From Methanosarcina sp. (GTDB taxonomy: Archaea; Halobacteriota; Methanosarcinia; Methanosarcinales; Methanosarcinaceae): a stretch of 12,525 nt of DNA. The position numbers were made by a program, and so were the translations under genes. The stretch spans positions 1-12,525 of the forward strand of contig JADGNM010000034.1 of NCBI GenBank assembly GCA_017883485.1, read 5' to 3'. The stretch's first letter is position 1; every line of letters starts with the position of its first letter. Shown piece by piece: positions 1-7,485 of the stretch. The notes below the pieces were generated by a model. It ran no database searches. It was not told the DNA's origin and saw only the letters and a program-made list of their open reading frames with translations.

Positions 1-72
1 TCAGTCAATCACCCATACGCATGAAATGATCTGAGAGAATAATCAGTGACATGCAAGCCCCTTCCTCAGACG

Positions 73-90
73 ATCCGGCGAAAGCCGGAT
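73..90. repeat. GNRA-capped perfect hairpin
   Basis: ATCCGGC (73-79) and GCCGGAT (84-90) are perfect complements around a GAAA tetraloop, giving a stable 7-bp stem. The surrounding 1-110 has stops in the frame of the downstream coding fragment and no recognisable gene. The hairpin could be a piece of a mobile element or of a structured RNA. I do not recognise the family, and a group II intron domain V is not supported. Confidence 0.5.
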
Positions 91-109
91 TGGACAGGGG
101 GGTAATTGA

Positions 110-409
110 CGATGGGGTAAAACCAAGGGAAATCAACTTTGGTATTTCGGACAACCTTTTAATATTGAAGAAAATAATCGAGGGTATCTGGTTCCATTGT
201 CGATCGAAGGCACAAACACAACTTACAGAATTGAGTGGAAACCCGAAAATGCAAGATTTACATCCATGCAGGCAAATGGAAAAGTTATAGCAGACTATAA
301 TTATACAAATGTTTCTGTAATCTCGCAAAAGCCCGAAAGCGTCATAATGAATCTATGGTTGATTGCTCCTCCATTCGATGGAAAAGATATTGAACTTATA
401 ATTCAGTGA
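110..409 (+). pseudogene. Remnant resembling the C-terminal part of a GH16-like glycosidase domain
   Basis: An open frame of 99 codons runs from just after a TGA at 107-109 to a TGA at 407-409. It has no ATG at its left edge; the first possible start is TTG at 197. The translation contains a YRIEWKP segment, then a Gly-Lys-Val turn, then an IMNLWL segment. This order resembles the family 16 glycoside hydrolase pattern (Y-x-I/F-x-W-x-P, D/N-G-K, I-M-M-N-L-W) that forms the C-terminal strands of the jelly-roll. The catalytic E-I-D-x-E motif, which should lie upstream, is not present in this frame. A different frame at about 120-150 reads REINF, which I treat as coincidence. I read this as a truncated, probably dead, gene. 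Family assignment is from motif resemblance only; it could be an unrelated secreted beta-sandwich protein. Confidence 0.4.
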
Positions 410-519
410 TTTCAACGTTACTAACTAAGCCGTTATTGATTTCACACATCCCATAGGCTGGGGCATGTTGCCTCACCGCATAGTATATTTTCAAAAACTT
501 TAACTCCTTAAACCGGTTC

Positions 520-538
520 AAAAAATTAATAAAAATAA
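520..538 (-). terminator. T-rich terminator of the pyc-birA operon
   Basis: On the minus strand, about 40 bases past the last stop codon, the sequence becomes TTATTTTTATTAATTTTTT. Archaeal transcription ends at such T-runs without needing a strong hairpin. It is in the right place to end the leftward operon. 410-519 holds no gene that I can support. Confidence 0.45.
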
Positions 539-575
539 GGTATGCTAATAGTCAGGTTAATTACCAAAAGTGAAT

Positions 576-1199
576 TTATAGTTTCTTTCCCTTTCCTGCA
601 AAAAAACCTATGATCAGAAGTACAGCTCCTAAGCCCAGAAGGAATAGGAGCACATTAAAACCTCCCGTTTGAGTTTCTAAGCCGTGTGCTTCGGAAGGTT
701 CACTATACGAGGAATTGGGGTGAGATCCGTTCGACGTTTGGGGCATAGGAAGCTTAAGATCCAGGTACTGGTACACAGGTGAGAACCTGACCAGCACCCC
801 ACCGTCTGCACCTGCGTATATTGTGCTCACGGTCAGATTAAGGATCTCAGTAGAGTCGCGGGAATATACAAACTGCGAACCTTCAGTGGCAATGTCATCC
901 TTAAGAGAAATTCCTTTTCTACGAAGCTCAAGCCAGACTCTTTTTCCGTCACTATCTGCGCTTTTCACGTAAAGCCGGTAATCCTGCGAAAAGTTATAGT
1001 AGGATCCTGACCGCACATAGACTTCATCCCCATCGATCAGAACAATTGAAAGCCTTTTTTCGCCATCAACAGCTAAAACAGGTGACATGGAGTAAAAGAG
1101 GACTGATAAGACCAGTGATGCAATCAGGAAAAAAGAAAATTCAGGGGAAAGGTTTTTTTCCTTATCTTTTTTTCTTTCGGGTTCATTTGGGGCGCGCAT
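576..1199 (-). CDS. Small membrane-anchored S-layer-like surface protein
   Basis: This 207-residue protein has a charged N-terminus (1-19), a hydrophobic signal or anchor segment (about 21-43, ending SPVLAVDG), an extracellular domain (about 48-150), a Ser/Asn/Pro-rich linker (151-180) and a C-terminal transmembrane helix (181-201) followed by GKGKKL. The domain pattern resembles one half of the duplicated S-layer domain of Methanosarcina surface proteins: the Y-R-L-Y-V-K-S-A-D-S-D-G-K-R-V-W-L-E-L segment, then G-I-S-L-K-D-D, then F-V-Y, then Q-Y-L-D. Those proteins usually carry two copies and are much longer. Four N-glycosylation sequons are visible (N69, N121, N157, N162). The ATG at 1199 overlaps the birA stop by 17 bases, so translation is probably coupled. 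Its presence in a biotin operon has no obvious reason. Function unknown; cell-surface location is inferred. Confidence 0.7.
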   Translation of the reverse strand: MRAPNEPERKKDKEKNLSPEFSFFLIASLVLSVLFYSMSPVLAVDGEKRLSIVLIDGDEVYVRSGSYYNFSQDYRLYVKSADSDGKRVWLELRRKGISLKDDIATEGSQFVYSRDSTEILNLTVSTIYAGADGGVLVRFSPVYQYLDLKLPMPQTSNGSHPNSSYSEPSEAHGLETQTGGFNVLLFLLGLGAVLLIIGFFAGKGKKL

Positions 1200-2160
1200 A
1201 AATGCATCTGCCTGCTATAATTTCTTCTCTGGTATTGTCCGCTTTTCTTATCACAAGGGCTCCGTCAGGGGTCACTCCAACAGCCTTGCCTTCAATAATT
1301 CGTGAGGGCGTTGTGACCTTTACCTCTCTTCCGATAGTATCTGAGAGGGCAAGCCAGTCATTGAGTATATGAGAAAACGGATGGGTCTTGAAATTTATAT
1401 ACTGCTGCTCAAGCTCGAAGAGAAAATCCTGCAGGAAGGAAACCCTTTTTATGTGCTTTCCAAGCTCGACTTTCAAAGTTGTGGAGCCTGCACGGAAAGA
1501 TTCGGGGATATCTTTTAAGTCCATATTCACATTAATTCCTATTCCCAGCACAACATATTCCACTCTATCCACTTCAGCTTTTGCCTCGGTAAGGATTCCA
1601 CACACTTTTTTTCCGTTAATACGGACATCATTTGGCCATTTGATGCGGGCGTCAAGCCCCATATCACGAATAGTGTTTGCGACCGCAAGCCCGGCAACCA
1701 GCGTAAGTCTGGAAGCATGCCTGAGAGGAATTCCCGGTTTCAGGATTACAGACATCCAAATACCGCCGTGCGGAGAGACCCATTCCCTGCCCATGCGGCC
1801 TCTGCCGCCTTTCTGTATTTCGGAGATCACAAGCGCTCCTTCTTCTTCGGTAGCCGCAATTTCCTTTGCAATAATGTTTGTAGAAATTACCTCTTCGAAA
1901 TAATGAATCTTCTGCCCCAGGAGAGTTGTTTTGAGACCCATCTGGATCTCCTCCGGGTATAGTAGTTGAGGCACGGATTTCAAGACATAGCCTCTTTTCG
2001 GAGATGATTCTATCTCGTAACCATCAGCCTGGAGGGACTTGATATACTTCCAGATCATTGTCCTGGAGATCCCTAGCCTGAGCCCCAATTCTTCACCTGA
2101 AACAGGGCTTGTCTGTGCATCTTTAAGTGCCTTGATAATTCGAGATCTTTTATCTCCCAT
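1183..2160 (-). CDS. birA: Bifunctional biotin protein ligase / biotin operon repressor
   Basis: BirA makes biotinyl-AMP from biotin and ATP and transfers biotin to a lysine, here almost certainly Lys540 of PycB. The 325 residues give a winged-helix DNA-binding domain (about 5-62, with the recognition-helix segment LGISRTMIWKYIKSLQ and wing SPKRGYVL), a catalytic domain (about 80-275) and the small C-terminal domain (about 278-320). Ligase hallmarks are visible: GGRGRMGREW (118-127, the biotinyl-AMP loop), KWPNDV (174-179), GILTE (188-192) and GIGINVN (206-212). The DNA-binding domain makes this a group II ligase able to act as a repressor. The ATG at 2160 follows AAGGGGTG (2166-2173). The gene lies 112 bases after pycA, which is enough room for its own weak promoter. 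In Methanosarcina barkeri a biotin ligase gene (bpl) has been described together with pycB and pycA. Confidence 0.95.
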   Translation of the reverse strand: MGDKRSRIIKALKDAQTSPVSGEELGLRLGISRTMIWKYIKSLQADGYEIESSPKRGYVLKSVPQLLYPEEIQMGLKTTLLGQKIHYFEEVISTNIIAKEIAATEEEGALVISEIQKGGRGRMGREWVSPHGGIWMSVILKPGIPLRHASRLTLVAGLAVANTIRDMGLDARIKWPNDVRINGKKVCGILTEAKAEVDRVEYVVLGIGINVNMDLKDIPESFRAGSTTLKVELGKHIKRVSFLQDFLFELEQQYINFKTHPFSHILNDWLALSDTIGREVKVTTPSRIIEGKAVGVTPDGALVIRKADNTREEIIAGRCIYARPK

Positions 2161-2192
2161 CCATGCACCCCTTATAAATGTATACGCAACAC

Positions 2193-2212
2193 CGTATATA
2201 TTTTTTTAGTTT
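2193..2212 (-). promoter_or_regulatory. Possible internal promoter of birA
   Basis: In the 112-base pycA-birA gap the minus strand reads AAAAAAATATATACGG, a TATA-like element 30-50 bases before the birA ATG. A start site about 25 bases downstream would leave a short leader containing the AAGGGGTG ribosome binding site. The gap is AT-rich throughout, so this could also be spacer within a single transcript. Confidence 0.35.
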
Positions 2213-2272
2213 GTTCTTCCGTGTTAAATCGATCAAAATATTTTATTACTGTTTATCAAAATGTGTACCATG

Positions 2273-3754
2273 TCAGCGCTGCGTTTTCTGGGCCATGCTC
2301 ACATAGGCATACACAGCAGATGTAATAGCCGCAACCTTCTTGTCTTTTGCTTCGAGAGCCGAAGCCAGAGTAACTCCCTTTTCAGCATCTGCTTTAACAA
2401 CCTCTTCAACGGCTTCCAGGATATTTTGATCCTCAATAAAAGAAGTTGTGAAATAGCCCCTACGAAAAGCCGGGTTACGCATAACAGCTTTATGAAAGGG
2501 TATATTGGTCTTTACTCCCACAACCACATACTCGTATAGAGCTCTTTCCATCCTGGCAATCGCTACATCCCTTGTCCGTGCCCAGACGCAGAGCTTCGAA
2601 ATCATGGAATCGTAATACGGTGAAATCGTATAACCGGTATGCACTCCGCTATCCACTCTGACTCCAGGCCCTCCTGCCGATCGGTATCCCCGGATCTTTC
2701 CAGGAGAAGGAGCGAAGTCATTCAACGGGTCTTCAGCATTGATCCTGCATTCAATAGCATGTCCGTCAATGACAATATCTTCCTGTTTTATCTCAAGCTT
2801 TTCTCCCCAGGCAATCTTCAGCTGCTCTCTTACAATATCGATGCCTGTAACCATTTCAGTAATTCCATGTTCGACCTGCAAGCGAGTATTGACCTCAAGG
2901 AAATAGAAGTTGCCCTTTGAATAAAGAAATTCTACTGTCCCTGCGTTTACGTAGCCAATTGCTTTTGCTACTCTCACAGCAGCTTCTCCCATCTGTGCCC
3001 TGAGTTCCGGGGTCATAATAGGAGAAGGAGCTTCTTCAATAAGCTTTTGATGTCTTCTCTGAATGGAGCATTCCCTATCAGAAAGGTAAATTATATTCCC
3101 ATGAGCGTCAGCTAGAATCTGAATTTCTATGTGCCTGGGTTCATCGACATATCTTTCAATAAAAACCGATGAGTCCCCAAAAGCCGATCCGGCCATTTGC
3201 CTTGTAGAATTGAATGCTGCGGCAAATTCTTCCTCGCAGTGAACTACCTTCATTCCGATTCCGCCGCCTCCCGAAGACGCTTTAATAATAACCGGGTAAC
3301 CCATTTCTTCAGCTATTTTCAGGGCCTCATCTGCATCCTCAACCGCATCCTTCGTCCCTGGCACTACAGGTACGCCTGCTTTCATCATAAGGTTCCTGGC
3401 CCTGATCTTGCTTCCCATTTCGGCAATCACATGGCTGGGAGGGCCTATGAAAATAATTCCTTCATCTTCACAGTGCTTTGCAAAGACAGGATTTTCGGAA
3501 AGGAAGCCATAACCAGGGTGAATAGCATTAGACTTTGTCTTTTTTGCAACTTCAATAATAGCTTCCATATTCAGGTAGCTCTGGCTTGAAGGAGCCGGAC
3601 CTATAAGGTAAGCCTCATCTGCATATTTGGCAAAAAGGGCATTTTTGTCAGCTTCCGAGTAGACGGCTACAGTTGAAATTCCAAGCTCTCGACAAGCACG
3701 CATGACCCTGATTGCAATCTCGCCGCGGTTTGCAATGAGTACTTTATCAAACAT
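2273..3754 (-). CDS. pycA: Pyruvate carboxylase subunit A (biotin carboxylase)
   Basis: PycA uses ATP and bicarbonate to carboxylate the biotin on PycB, the first half of pyruvate to oxaloacetate conversion that feeds the partial TCA cycle of methanogens. I start it at the ATG at 3754 (493 residues) because GGTGGAAGG lies just upstream at the right spacing; an in-frame GTG at 3766 would add four residues but lies inside that site. Domains are the biotin carboxylase N-terminal fold ([10 protein letters not shown] at 6-15; [10 protein letters not shown] at 79-88), ATP-grasp (Gly-rich [10 protein letters not shown] at 159-168; CSIQRRHQK at 229-237; [10 protein letters not shown] at 287-296, which carries the catalytic Arg) and the C-terminal biotin carboxylase domain (from about 330). 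There is no biotin domain, as expected for the split archaeal enzyme. It follows pycB by 19 bases, so the two are co-transcribed. Confidence 0.96.
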   Translation of the reverse strand: MFDKVLIANRGEIAIRVMRACRELGISTVAVYSEADKNALFAKYADEAYLIGPAPSSQSYLNMEAIIEVAKKTKSNAIHPGYGFLSENPVFAKHCEDEGIIFIGPPSHVIAEMGSKIRARNLMMKAGVPVVPGTKDAVEDADEALKIAEEMGYPVIIKASSGGGGIGMKVVHCEEEFAAAFNSTRQMAGSAFGDSSVFIERYVDEPRHIEIQILADAHGNIIYLSDRECSIQRRHQKLIEEAPSPIMTPELRAQMGEAAVRVAKAIGYVNAGTVEFLYSKGNFYFLEVNTRLQVEHGITEMVTGIDIVREQLKIAWGEKLEIKQEDIVIDGHAIECRINAEDPLNDFAPSPGKIRGYRSAGGPGVRVDSGVHTGYTISPYYDSMISKLCVWARTRDVAIARMERALYEYVVVGVKTNIPFHKAVMRNPAFRRGYFTTSFIEDQNILEAVEEVVKADAEKGVTLASALEAKDKKVAAITSAVYAYVSMAQKTQR

Positions 3755-3773
3755 AATACCTTCCACCGGTTAT

Positions 3774-5498
3774 TTACTCAATTGCCATTATTATATCACC
3801 TGGTGACACGGAATCCCCTTCGGCAACAAAAATTTCTTTTACAATTCCTGAATGGGAAGCATGCACGGTATTTTCCATCTTCATGGCTTCGATGACGGCA
3901 ACTGTATCCCCTTCTGCCACAATGTCCTCGATCTTTACCTTAAGAGAAAGAACCATTCCCTGCATCGAACAGCAAATGGCTCCTTTAACGGATTCGGCAC
4001 CAGGCTTTTTGGAGGATAACTCGGATATGGAAACTCCTCCGCCAAGGGGCTCGACCTTGACCTCATAGACTTCATCGTCCACCTCGACCTTGAAATGGGT
4101 TGGAATTGTGTATTCCATCTTGACTGCTGGCGTATGGGAGGAGACTACTGCTAGCTCTTCTTCTTCCATTTCCCCTTTCAGGAATTTGGGGGCAATAGCA
4201 GGATAAAGAATATAGGTAAGTATGTCTTCTTCGGATTTTGCAATACCCATTTCCTCTGCTTCTTTTTTCCTCTTTTCGTACTCAGGCTTCAGGAGATCTG
4301 CAGGGCGGCAGTGAATGGGTTCTTCATCTCCGATGATCTTGTATACGATTTCCGGACTTAAAGGAGCAGGAGATCTTCCGTAAAGCCCTCGAACGTAATC
4401 CTTTACTTCTTTAGGAATAACTTTATAGCGTTCGCCCATGAGCACATTAAGCACTGCCTGGGTACCCACTATCTGACTAGTAGGGGTAACCAGAGGCGGG
4501 TATCCAAGTTCCCCTCTAACCCTTGGCATTTCATCGAGAACAGCTTTATACTTATCAAGAGCGTTCTGTTCTTTTAATTGAGAGACCAGGTTTGAAAGCA
4601 TGCCGCCCGGAATCTGGTAGATAAGGACATTGGTATCGATCTGCTCGGAAATAGGGTCAAGAATTCCCCTGTATTTCTCTTTTAAAGCCTTGAAATAATC
4701 AACAACCTCCTCAAAAGCTCCCAGATCCAGGCCAGTATCGTAAGGAGTGCCTTTCAGGGCTGCTACAACAGTCTCGGTTGGAGGCTGAGAAGTCCCCCAG
4801 GCAAGAGGAGAGAGGGCAGTATCCAGAACATCCACTCCTGCTCCACAGGCTGCCATATAACTCATTGGAGCCATTCCCGAGGTACAGTGGCAGTGCAGGG
4901 AAATAGGAATGGAAATCTCTTTTTTTATGGCACTTATTATTTTAGTGGCGTCGTTAGGGGAAAGCAGGCCTGCCATGTCCTTAATGCAAAGAGAGTCGCA
5001 CTCAAGCTCTTCAAGCTGTTTTGCAAGTTCTACATACTTTTCAACAGTATGCACCGGACTTATTGTGTAACAGACTGTACCCTGCACATGAGCCCCAAGG
5101 CTTTTTGCCACTTTGATAGAAAGTTCCATATTTCGGATATCGTTGACAGCATCAAAAATCCTGAAAATATCAATTCCGTTTTCAAAGGATTTGATAACAA
5201 ATTTCTCGACTACGTCATCCGAATAGTGTCTGTATCCAACAAGATTCTGGCCCCTGAGTAACATCTGAGCGCAGGTATTGTCCATCCGTTTCTTGATGTC
5301 TCTGAGACGCTGCCAGGGGTCTTCGTTCAGATAACGGATACAGCTGTCAAAGGTCGCACCTCCCCACATTTCGAGGGAGAAATACCCGATCTGGTCTAAC
5401 TGTTCGACCACTTCGAGCATGTCCCTGGTCCGCATTCTGGTTGCCAGGAGGGACTGGTGTGCATCCCGGAGGACGGTTTCAGTTATTTTTACACTCAT
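3774..5498 (-). CDS. pycB: Pyruvate carboxylase subunit B (carboxyltransferase plus biotin carrier)
   Basis: PycB moves the carboxyl group from carboxybiotin to pyruvate. The N-terminal TIM-barrel carboxyltransferase domain (about 1-280) begins with TVLRDAHQSLLATRMRT. It shows the expected metal ligands Asp12, His202 and His204 (in SLHCHCTSG) and the lysine that is carbamylated in this family, Lys173 (CIKDMAG). A conserved carboxylase domain follows (about 290-450), then a linker and a biotinyl domain (about 500-574) with the EAMKMEN motif; Lys540 is the biotin site. This architecture also matches the oxaloacetate decarboxylase alpha subunit, but the adjacent pycA and birA and the absence of membrane beta/gamma subunits favour pyruvate carboxylase. 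The ATG at 5498 has GAGGTT about six bases upstream. It is the first gene of the operon and has a long leader. Confidence 0.95.
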   Translation of the reverse strand: MSVKITETVLRDAHQSLLATRMRTRDMLEVVEQLDQIGYFSLEMWGGATFDSCIRYLNEDPWQRLRDIKKRMDNTCAQMLLRGQNLVGYRHYSDDVVEKFVIKSFENGIDIFRIFDAVNDIRNMELSIKVAKSLGAHVQGTVCYTISPVHTVEKYVELAKQLEELECDSLCIKDMAGLLSPNDATKIISAIKKEISIPISLHCHCTSGMAPMSYMAACGAGVDVLDTALSPLAWGTSQPPTETVVAALKGTPYDTGLDLGAFEEVVDYFKALKEKYRGILDPISEQIDTNVLIYQIPGGMLSNLVSQLKEQNALDKYKAVLDEMPRVRGELGYPPLVTPTSQIVGTQAVLNVLMGERYKVIPKEVKDYVRGLYGRSPAPLSPEIVYKIIGDEEPIHCRPADLLKPEYEKRKKEAEEMGIAKSEEDILTYILYPAIAPKFLKGEMEEEELAVVSSHTPAVKMEYTIPTHFKVEVDDEVYEVKVEPLGGGVSISELSSKKPGAESVKGAICCSMQGMVLSLKVKIEDIVAEGDTVAVIEAMKMENTVHASHSGIVKEIFVAEGDSVSPGDIIMAIE

Positions 5499-5700
5499 GG
5501 ATGAACCTCTTAAAATCGAATCAAAATTACTGTTTTATTACGTGGATCGCACATTTGAGTGACTTTTCCGTGGAATTGATCAAAGGCTTCCGGAGTCTAT
5601 CGGGGTTAATATTTTGATTCGGCTTGAGTAAAACGTATAAATCTCCGGATTGCGATCTTGCTGCAGCTTTCATCAATTTTTCCGGAAAGGGAGTTTCTCT

Positions 5701-5714
5701 GGTTAGATTTAACC
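5701..5714. promoter_or_regulatory. GGTTA-N4-TAACC dyad in the pycB leader
   Basis: GGTTA (5701-5705) and TAACC (5710-5714) form a perfect 5-bp dyad about 200 bases upstream of pycB. The half-site resembles the inner end of BirA boxes (GGTTAAC), but the spacer is far too short for a normal BirA site. A TATA-like element on the minus strand nearer the gene (TTTATAC, about 5635-5646) could be an alternative promoter. No protein can be assigned to the dyad. Confidence 0.3.
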
Positions 5715-5760
5715 AAGTCTCAGAATCGCAAACGAGAGGGAATAAATTTAAAGACTAAAA

Positions 5761-5782
5761 CGCAATATTTGACGATATTGCG
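5761..5782. promoter_or_regulatory. Perfect 8-bp dyad CGCAATAT-N6-ATATTGCG upstream of pycB
   Basis: CGCAATAT (5761-5768) is the exact reverse complement of ATATTGCG (5775-5782), with a TTGACG spacer. It sits about 10-35 bases downstream of the predicted start site for the TATA element at 5818-5825, a typical position for a roadblock operator. It could also fold as an RNA hairpin at the 5' end of the leader. It does not match the GG-N-A type NrpR nitrogen operator. The cognate regulator is unknown. Confidence 0.45.
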
Positions 5783-5807
5783 CTGAATGAAATTCTTTAA
5801 TATACCA

Positions 5808-5842
5808 TTGTTAACAAGTATATACTTTTCCCCTGTTAACAT
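5808..5842 (-). promoter_or_regulatory. pycBA-birA promoter with BirA-operator-like boxes
   Basis: Seen on the minus strand: GGGGAAAAG (BRE-like) followed by TATATAC (TATA box, 5818-5825). The TATA element is bracketed by two copies of the palindrome TGTTAACA at 5809-5816 and 5834-5841. Read as a BirA box (known consensus near TTGTTAACC, about 15 bases, GGTTAACAA), the left half-site TTGTTAACA matches 8 of 9 positions and the right half-site TGTTAACAT matches 7 of 9, with a 17-base spacer. Binding here would cover the TATA box and block TBP/TFB. Because birA in this operon encodes a ligase with a DNA-binding domain, autorepression by biotin-loaded BirA is a reasonable inference. The predicted leader to pycB is about 295 bases, which is long but not unusual in this genus. 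Confidence 0.55.
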
Positions 5843-6063
5843 TAAATTAGTTATTTTTCAGGAAGAGTTTTAAAATAATAAGCAACTCAGCAATTAAATT
5901 TATCCTAAAACCTGTTTATCAATAGATAATTATGAAGCTGGACTGATTGAAGGTATACTGCCACTTTCGAAACATGGATATACCAAAAGAAGAAGTTGTG
6001 GTGATAATGTTTGCGAACTTGTTATCAGTTTTAATTGCAGGAATTGATCTTTTGTCAAGTCTT

Positions 6064-7011
6064 TTACTTTCTTCCGACAAATAGCCACTGATCGTAAGTC
6101 CCCTCGGAGTCCGTATTATCTATTATCTCACCTTTGACCCCTGCCCCGCGCAAAGCCCCGGCAAGAATCTCGATTTCAGGTTTGCTGCTAACTGTAAAGA
6201 GCAAGAGAGCGCCCTCACTTGCAACCGAGACAGCCTCCCGCATAATGCCGGTCCAGAGCTCTTTATTGAATTCATAGACAAGCCCCAGCATAAATCCCAT
6301 CACTGTATCAAAACTCCCTGGATCAAAATATCTGGAAATCGTAGTTGCGTCCATTACCAGAACTCTTTGAGGGTTCAGTACCCCCTGCTCAAGTCCCTGG
6401 CAGACCATACATTTGTTAATCTCAACTGCCAGCGGATCCTGCCCGAGCCTGTAGAGAGCAAGCGTTGACATTCCATTTCCACAGCATACTTCAAGGAGCT
6501 GCCCTGACTGGGAAAAACCTTTTTTTCGAATTAAATTAAGGATATCTGTTACTCTGCGCACACGATTCTCTGAAAAAACACTCCCATAGGACTCAGGCCT
6601 GACAGCGCAGCCCTGACAAAGGTTCCGATTTACAAGCATAAAGGAGTAGTACTCATTCACCGCATTCCTCCAGCTTTCGGAAGAAACCTCAATATCCCTT
6701 TCAGGTATATTGGAGCTCATAATGGAACTCGTAATAGCATCGAACTCCTTTTTCAATGGAGCAGCAGCAAGAGCTCCCGTAAAAACCGACCAGAAATCCA
6801 CTGGGACTTCCTCATCTGCCGGATTGAAGATCAGCAGCCCAAGCGTGTGCTCACCTTCCCTCACCCTCAAAAGCTTCATCCCCCGCCCCTCAAAAAAACC
6901 TCGAACCCCATTAAGATAACGAAGCGTGCTCTCAATAGTCCTCTGCGCGAGATAACTTTCCTCCACAAAGTAAACCTCTTCCTCAATGCCAAGGAGTTCC
7001 TTTAAAAACAT
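6064..7011 (-). CDS. Class I SAM-dependent methyltransferase of unknown substrate, with two CxxC pairs
   Basis: This 315-residue protein has an N-terminal alpha/beta region of unknown type (1-150) and a C-terminal Rossmann methyltransferase domain (about 155-315). Motif I is LLEVCCGNGMSTLALYRLG (172-190), the SAM-binding Gly loop. The acidic end of strand 2 is AVEIN (195-199), motif III contains VLVMDATT (217-224), and FDTVMGFM (234-241) leads to strand 4. Cysteines are conspicuous: CQGC (132-135), CC (176-177, inside motif I) and CMVC (201-204). Three paired cysteines around the SAM site could bind zinc or an Fe-S cluster; this is inference. The gene is alone on its strand, 565 bases from pycB, and no clear ribosome binding site precedes the ATG at 7011. 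I do not recognise a named family or its substrate. Confidence 0.8.
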   Translation of the reverse strand: MFLKELLGIEEEVYFVEESYLAQRTIESTLRYLNGVRGFFEGRGMKLLRVREGEHTLGLLIFNPADEEVPVDFWSVFTGALAAAPLKKEFDAITSSIMSSNIPERDIEVSSESWRNAVNEYYSFMLVNRNLCQGCAVRPESYGSVFSENRVRRVTDILNLIRKKGFSQSGQLLEVCCGNGMSTLALYRLGQDPLAVEINKCMVCQGLEQGVLNPQRVLVMDATTISRYFDPGSFDTVMGFMLGLVYEFNKELWTGIMREAVSVASEGALLLFTVSSKPEIEILAGALRGAGVKGEIIDNTDSEGTYDQWLFVGRK

Positions 7012-7060
7012 ACTTGTGTAGATTCGGATAATCTCATATCAAGATTTCTAAACCCGATTT

Positions 7061-7170
7061 GCGCCAGTCGAGTTGCGGCTCGACGATGCGCTGTCCTTTT
7101 CGCTCCGCTACGCTGCGCTCAAGAGGACTAATTTGTGGGAAAGCTTTCCATTTCCTTTCGCCCAAAAGGA
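7061..7170. repeat. Cluster of intergenic hairpins (REP-like)
   Basis: Three inverted repeats lie in 110 bases. The first is GTCGAG (7067-7072) with CTCGAC (7079-7084), enclosed by GCGC at 7061-7064 and 7088-7091. The second is GTCCTTTT (7093-7100) with AAGAGGAC (7121-7128) around a GC-rich CGCTCCGCTACGCTGCGCTC core. The third is TCCTTT (7153-7158) with AAAGGA (7165-7170). AGGACTAATTT and AGGACTAGTTT recur after the second and third. The GC-rich core contrasts with the AT-rich surroundings, which is typical of dispersed palindromic repeats. Copy number elsewhere cannot be judged from this window. Confidence 0.5.
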
Positions 7171-7318
7171 CTAGTTTAGAAAAATTGTACTATTTCGATG
7201 CTGTCTTGTTACCAGTCATTAAATCTGAAGTGTTTTTCCCCGGCAAAATTATATTTTCAATGGTTACAGAATCGGGAGTGAGTTAAGTGTAAATTTCTTA
7301 AACGAAACGAACACTGTT

Positions 7319-7359
7319 GTTACGATTACATCGTAACTCCCAGAAAATCTTCGATTTTC
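7319..7359. repeat. Two tandem hairpins upstream of the histone gene
   Basis: GTTACGAT (7319-7326) pairs perfectly with ATCGTAAC (7330-7337) across a TAC loop. Five bases later, GAAAATC (7343-7349) pairs with GATTTTC (7353-7359) across a TTC loop. Both have three-base loops and similar size. They lie over 100 bases upstream of the histone TATA box, so they are more likely a dispersed repeat than an operator. Between 7171 and 7318 and between 7360 and 7480 I see nothing else. Confidence 0.5.
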
Positions 7360-7485
7360 GGCGATCCTGAAGCGAAATTAGGCTTATAAAAGTAATCATT
7401 AAAAGAAGGGAAATTAGTTTTAGAAAGTAAATAAAGGGGGAAAAGAGCATTAAAAGCTGAATAAGAAGTAAAAAAGCCTTAATAT

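Noticed and set aside
73..90. GAAA-capped hairpin as group II intron domain V
   Set aside because: The catalytic AGC triad, the two-base bulge and the usual 34-base length are absent, and no reverse transcriptase fragment is nearby.
3755..3766. GTG at 3766 as the pycA start (four extra residues)
   Set aside because: It overlaps the GGTGGAAGG ribosome binding site that is correctly spaced for the ATG at 3754, and homologs begin at the M-F-D-K-V segment.
3774..5498. Oxaloacetate decarboxylase alpha subunit instead of PycB
   Set aside because: Domain order is compatible, but the adjacent biotin carboxylase gene and biotin ligase, and the absence of membrane subunits, fit pyruvate carboxylase.
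5947..5962. TTGAAGGTATACTGCC recurring as TTGAAGGTATGCTGCC at 11678-11693
   Set aside because: One 16-base near match in a 12.5-kb window is about what chance predicts; no structure or common context supports a real repeat.
7059..7286. 75-codon rightward ORF in the gap before the histone gene
   Set aside because: It runs through the palindromic repeat cluster, has no ribosome binding site and its translation looks like random sequence.
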